NCBI GenBank assembly: GCA_009839835.1
Contig: VXOY01000020.1
Span: 1-33,637, forward strand
DNA: 33,637 nt
Origin: Candidatus Spechtbacteria bacterium SB0662_bin_43
GTDB lineage: Bacteria; Patescibacteriota; Minisyncoccia; Spechtbacterales; 2-12-FULL-38-22
Direction: 5' to 3'
Shown: one piece after another, positions 30,755 through 33,637 of the stretch
How the letters are laid out: each line of letters starts with the position of its first letter
Numbering within the stretch: the stretch's first letter is position 1
Made by a program: the position numbers and the translations under genes
Notes under the pieces: generated by a model
The model's input: only the letters and a program-made list of their open reading frames with translations
Databases searched by the model: none
Told to the model about the DNA's origin: nothing

Positions 30755-32887
30755 ATGACGCACCAACCGAAAAAATACACTGTATCGCTTCCAAACAATA
30801 AAGATATTATTCTCACATTCTTACCTTGGGCAGAACAAGCCGATGTATCAATTATCGCAAAGGCAGGGGAGACTACTGTACTCACAACTGTTGTTATGAG
30901 CAGGAGGGAAAACGATCCTGGCTACTTCCCGCTCACCGTTGAATATCGAGAAAACTACTACGCAGCAGGAAAAATAGGTGGTGGGCGATTTCGCAAACGG
31001 GAAGGCAGACCATCAGATGACTCAATCCTGAAGGCACGGCTCATAGATCGCGCGTTGCGACCCTTGTTTGACCACCATATGCGTCGCGAGATACAGATTG
31101 TAAACAGTGTTTTGTCGTACGATCCAGACAACTGCCCTGAAACTATAGCTCTTGTTGCATCTGCTACTGCGTTGGCAGCCTCAGACATTCCATTCAACGC
31201 ACCCCTTGCTGCAGTTCGTGTTGCAAAAAAAGGAACAGAGACTATTCTGAACCCTTCAGAAACAGAACAAAATGAAAGCTCTGTTGTTGTAACAATGGCA
31301 GGAGCGCGCGACACAATCAATATGCTTGAAATTGGAGCAAACGAAGCACAGGAGGACGAGATACAAGAACTCATCGCTTTTGGATTCCAATCCATCAACG
31401 CTATCATTGATACGCAGGAACAAATTTGCAAAGACATAGGACAAAAAAAAGCATCTGTTGCACTCAAAAAAGCGCCTCGCGACGTGCAAGAACAGGTCCG
31501 TGCTCTTGCGTTTGAAAAACTCAAAAAAACACTTTTCACAAAAGATAGAAAGGACTACGACCAAGCAATAGAAGACACCACCCAAGTAGTACAAGACGCC
31601 CTCACAGAACAATACGGAGAATCAAGCCCTGAAAACATAGAATTGGGATGCGCGTTTATTGATGACCTCACAGATGAAATCATTCACCACGCAGCACTCA
31701 ACGAGGGTCGCAGGGTTGATGGACGAGCATTTGACGAGATTCGCCCGCTATCTGGAGAAATCAATCTGTTGCCAAGAACTCATGGGTCGGGTATTTTTAT
31801 GCGCGGATTAACCCATATCCTCTCAACAGTAACGCTTGGCATACCAGGCAACGAAGAATTGCACGATGATATGACAGGGGAGTTTGAAAAGCGATTTATG
31901 CACCACTACAATTTCCCGCCCTACTCAGTAGGAGAAACAGGCCCATTCCGCGGTCCTGGGAGACGAGAAATAGGTCACGGAGCATTGGCAGAAAAAGCAC
32001 TCAAGTCCCTCATACCTCCGAGCGAATCGTTTCCATACGTTATTCGAGCAGTTTCAGAGGTGCTCTCTTCAAATGGCTCTTCGTCTATGGGATCTGTGTG
32101 CGCCTCATCGCTTGCTCTCTTTCACGCAGGTGTGCCGCTCAAATCTCATATAGCAGGAATTGCAATGGGTCTCATTATGGGAGAAAACAACGAATACAAG
32201 GTGTTAACAGATATTCAAGGTCCTGAAGATCACCACGGCGATATGGACCTCAAGGTAGCTGGGACCCGCACAGGCATAACAGCAGCACAAATGGATATCA
32301 AGGTGAGTGGTATCTCATTAGACATTCTGATGAACGCGTTTGAACAAGCAAAGAAAGCACGCCTCCGTATTCTTGATGTTTTAGAACTCATCATACCGCA
32401 ACCAAGCAAAGATCTTTCAAAGTACGTACCCCTCTTGGAAATAATCCGTGTAAATCCAGACCTTATCGGGCTTGTCATTGGTTCAGGTGGATCAACTATC
32501 AAAGAGATTCAAACAGAGACACAAACAGAGATCAATATCCAAGAAGATGGTACTATTTCTATTGGTGGAACAGACAAATCTTACGTTGAAAAGGCGATTC
32601 AATGGATACAAAACCTCACGCACGAAGTGAAGGCAGGGGATCAATACAACGCAAAAGTTATAAAGACAACGGACTTTGGAGCATTTATAGCGCTCACCAA
32701 GGAACAAGAAGCACTCGTCCATATATCAGAACTCGCAGATGGTTTTGTGAAAAATGTTACAGATGAAGTCAAGGTAGGGCAACGAATCCCTGTCCGCATT
32801 TTGAGTGTAGACCCAAATGGTAAAATCAGTGCAAGTGCAAAAAACATAGCAAAGGAACAAACAATACACGACTTTCTTACTACCTAA
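30755..32887 (+). CDS. pnp: Polyribonucleotide nucleotidyltransferase (PNPase)
   Basis: PNPase degrades RNA from the 3' end by phosphorolysis, as a trimer. The 710 residues contain the first RNase PH domain, an all-helical linker, and the second RNase PH domain with FMHHYNFPPYSVGETG, RREIGHGALAEKAL, SNGSSSMGSVCASSLAL and DHHGDMDLKVAGT. The KH domain (VIGSGGSTIKEIQ) and an S1 domain (YNAKVIKTTDFGAFIAL) follow. All active-site acidic residues are present. It is the last gene of the rpsO-NYN-pnp group. The palindromic element at 32908 follows its stop codon by 20 bases. Confidence 0.98.
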   Translation: MTHQPKKYTVSLPNNKDIILTFLPWAEQADVSIIAKAGETTVLTTVVMSRRENDPGYFPLTVEYRENYYAAGKIGGGRFRKREGRPSDDSILKARLIDRALRPLFDHHMRREIQIVNSVLSYDPDNCPETIALVASATALAASDIPFNAPLAAVRVAKKGTETILNPSETEQNESSVVVTMAGARDTINMLEIGANEAQEDEIQELIAFGFQSINAIIDTQEQICKDIGQKKASVALKKAPRDVQEQVRALAFEKLKKTLFTKDRKDYDQAIEDTTQVVQDALTEQYGESSPENIELGCAFIDDLTDEIIHHAALNEGRRVDGRAFDEIRPLSGEINLLPRTHGSGIFMRGLTHILSTVTLGIPGNEELHDDMTGEFEKRFMHHYNFPPYSVGETGPFRGPGRREIGHGALAEKALKSLIPPSESFPYVIRAVSEVLSSNGSSSMGSVCASSLALFHAGVPLKSHIAGIAMGLIMGENNEYKVLTDIQGPEDHHGDMDLKVAGTRTGITAAQMDIKVSGISLDILMNAFEQAKKARLRILDVLELIIPQPSKDLSKYVPLLEIIRVNPDLIGLVIGSGGSTIKEIQTETQTEINIQEDGTISIGGTDKSYVEKAIQWIQNLTHEVKAGDQYNAKVIKTTDFGAFIALTKEQEALVHISELADGFVKNVTDEVKVGQRIPVRILSVDPNGKISASAKNIAKEQTIHDFLTT

Positions 32888-32907
32888 AATTTACACGAAC
32901 CCTATAC

Positions 32908-32980
32908 AGCGACCGTAAAACGTTTTGCTGGGCTAAACCGATTACCGCTAACCGCCAGAAAAACACGTTTTACAATCGCT
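32908..32980 (+). repeat. 70-bp palindromic element, copy 2 (after pnp)
   Basis: The arms are AGCGACCGTAAAACGTTTT and the complement of AACACGTTTTACAATCGCT. The core TGGGCTAAACCGATTACCGC then TAACCGCC is the reverse complement of copy 1 at 8673-8742. Relative to pnp the copy has the same orientation as copy 1 has to ychF. Confidence 0.75.
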
Positions 32981-33065
32981 GTGTTGTTTTTTCATAAATG
33001 AACGAGGTTCATTCAACAATGAGTTGTTACTTTTTTGCCATATATAAATTATAAATAATATAAAG

Positions 33066-33270
33066 AAAAGAGGGTTTATACTTTTTTGTGCATACAATAC
33101 CACTACTGTATATGAGATTGTTTTTTATCAATGAACGAGGTTTAGTAAGCAACGGGTTGTTGCTGAATCTATGATTAGATGAATGTGGTGCAAAGAAGTA
33201 TAAGCCCTGAACGATTGCTGTAATCAGTTTAGTTGAGGGGCTTATACTTCTTTGCGCATACGCATTATAT
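33066..33270. repeat. Repeat cluster with an 18-bp hairpin in the gene-free stretch after pnp
   Basis: GCAAAGAAGTATAAGCCC (33190-33207) pairs perfectly with 33238-33255 around a 30-base spacer. The right arm and what follows (GGGCTTATACTTCTTTGCGC then ATAC) repeat, with changes, the stretch at 33070-33095 (GGGTTTATACTTTTTTGTGC then ATAC). Short direct repeats AATGAACGAGGTT occur at about 32998 and 33131. AATACCACTACTGTATAT at 33096-33113 matches the spacer of the inverted repeat at 17795-17896. The gene-free stretch runs from 32888 to 33369. Confidence 0.6.
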
Positions 33271-33369
33271 ATATAAGAACGATCGGACGGAAAATGAAGT
33301 ATTGCTATTGTGGAAAACGCACCAACGGGCTATTCGTTATATAATAAGATAAAGTAGTGTGTTTTTTCT

Positions 33370-33637
33370 ATGGATCAATCCACCCGATTACAGCAAGGCA
33401 TTTTAAGGACGATGCAAGAAGACATCAAAATCGCCGAAGGAAAGGGGGATGATATTTTTGACACCATAAAAACACAGAGTATTATTCCAGAAAGACCGAA
33501 GCAGAAACAAGAGAAAGAAACCGTGATACAATCATCTTCTCTCGCAGTATCACAAAAACCAGCAGCGCCATCACAGAAAGCTCCCACAAAACCCCAACCA
33601 CTCAAGCCCAAGCAAAAAACCACACCCCCTGTACCAC
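33370..33637 (+). CDS. N-terminal part of an unrecognised protein (cut by window edge)
   Basis: An ATG at 33370 opens a frame that stays open to the window end (89 codons). The first 40 residues are polar and probably helical (MDQSTRLQQGILRTMQED). The rest is Lys/Pro/Gln/Ser-rich low-complexity sequence, a likely disordered linker before a domain outside the window. There is no signal peptide. TATAAT at 33340-33345 could be its -10 box, 24 bases before the ATG. No Shine-Dalgarno site is visible. Confidence 0.55.
   Translation, partial: MDQSTRLQQGILRTMQEDIKIAEGKGDDIFDTIKTQSIIPERPKQKQEKETVIQSSSLAVSQKPAAPSQKAPTKPQPLKPKQKTTPPVP

Overview
The window looks like a chromosomal segment of a Patescibacteria (CPR) bacterium, probably of Parcubacteria type. 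This is inferred from gene content and architecture, not from a phylogeny. Genes are compact and many lack Shine-Dalgarno sites. Trigger factor lacks its PPIase domain, seven of nine tRNA genes lack an encoded CCA, and small Cys-rich and pilin-like exported proteins are mixed with housekeeping genes (nusA, pnp, rny, clpP, tig, gpmI, ychF, efp, rpsO, cca, hup).

Layout: 1-4190 is a copper/redox and envelope block: the tail of a cupredoxin, a Cys-rich exported repeat protein whose signal peptide is out of frame, two tRNAs, and a DUF1761 / MauE-like / multicopper oxidase set. 4340-9853 holds a zinc-ribbon protein, a PrxQ/Bcp peroxiredoxin, a VOC protein, tRNA-Ser and tRNA-Arg, an HtrA-type protease, a 3D-domain cell-wall protein and YchF. 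9901-17686 holds tRNAs, HU, a YmdB-RNase Y pair, phosphoglycerate mutase, and a trigger factor-ClpP-cupredoxin run. 17950-21242 pairs NusA with a full-length membrane protein that I read as a membrane pyrophosphatase fold stripped of its catalytic acidic residues. 21440-23320 is a small cluster of membrane and pilin-like proteins, followed by YraN and EF-P.

24661-28934 is the most unusual part. It starts with about 1.1 kb without genes that carries 13 good and two degenerate copies of TTTCAYRTGAAA, the core of the chromosomal parS centromere site bound by ParB/Spo0J. After the cca gene come about 1.3 kb of non-coding DNA with three 62-bp tandem repeats and a block almost free of C on the plus strand. 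Here the gene direction flips: nearly everything to the left is on the minus strand and everything to the right (tRNA-Arg, a pilin-like gene, tRNA-Lys, rpsO, a NYN nuclease, pnp) is on the plus strand. Together this suggests a partition locus close to the replication origin. No ParB, ParA or DnaA gene and no convincing DnaA-box cluster is in the window.

Functional groups: RNA processing and decay (RNase Y + YmdB; S15 + NYN + PNPase; CCA enzyme for the CCA-less tRNAs), protein quality control (trigger factor, ClpP, HtrA), and copper/redox envelope proteins. Two copies of a roughly 70-bp palindromic element sit just after the stop codons of ychF and pnp, in the same orientation relative to each gene.
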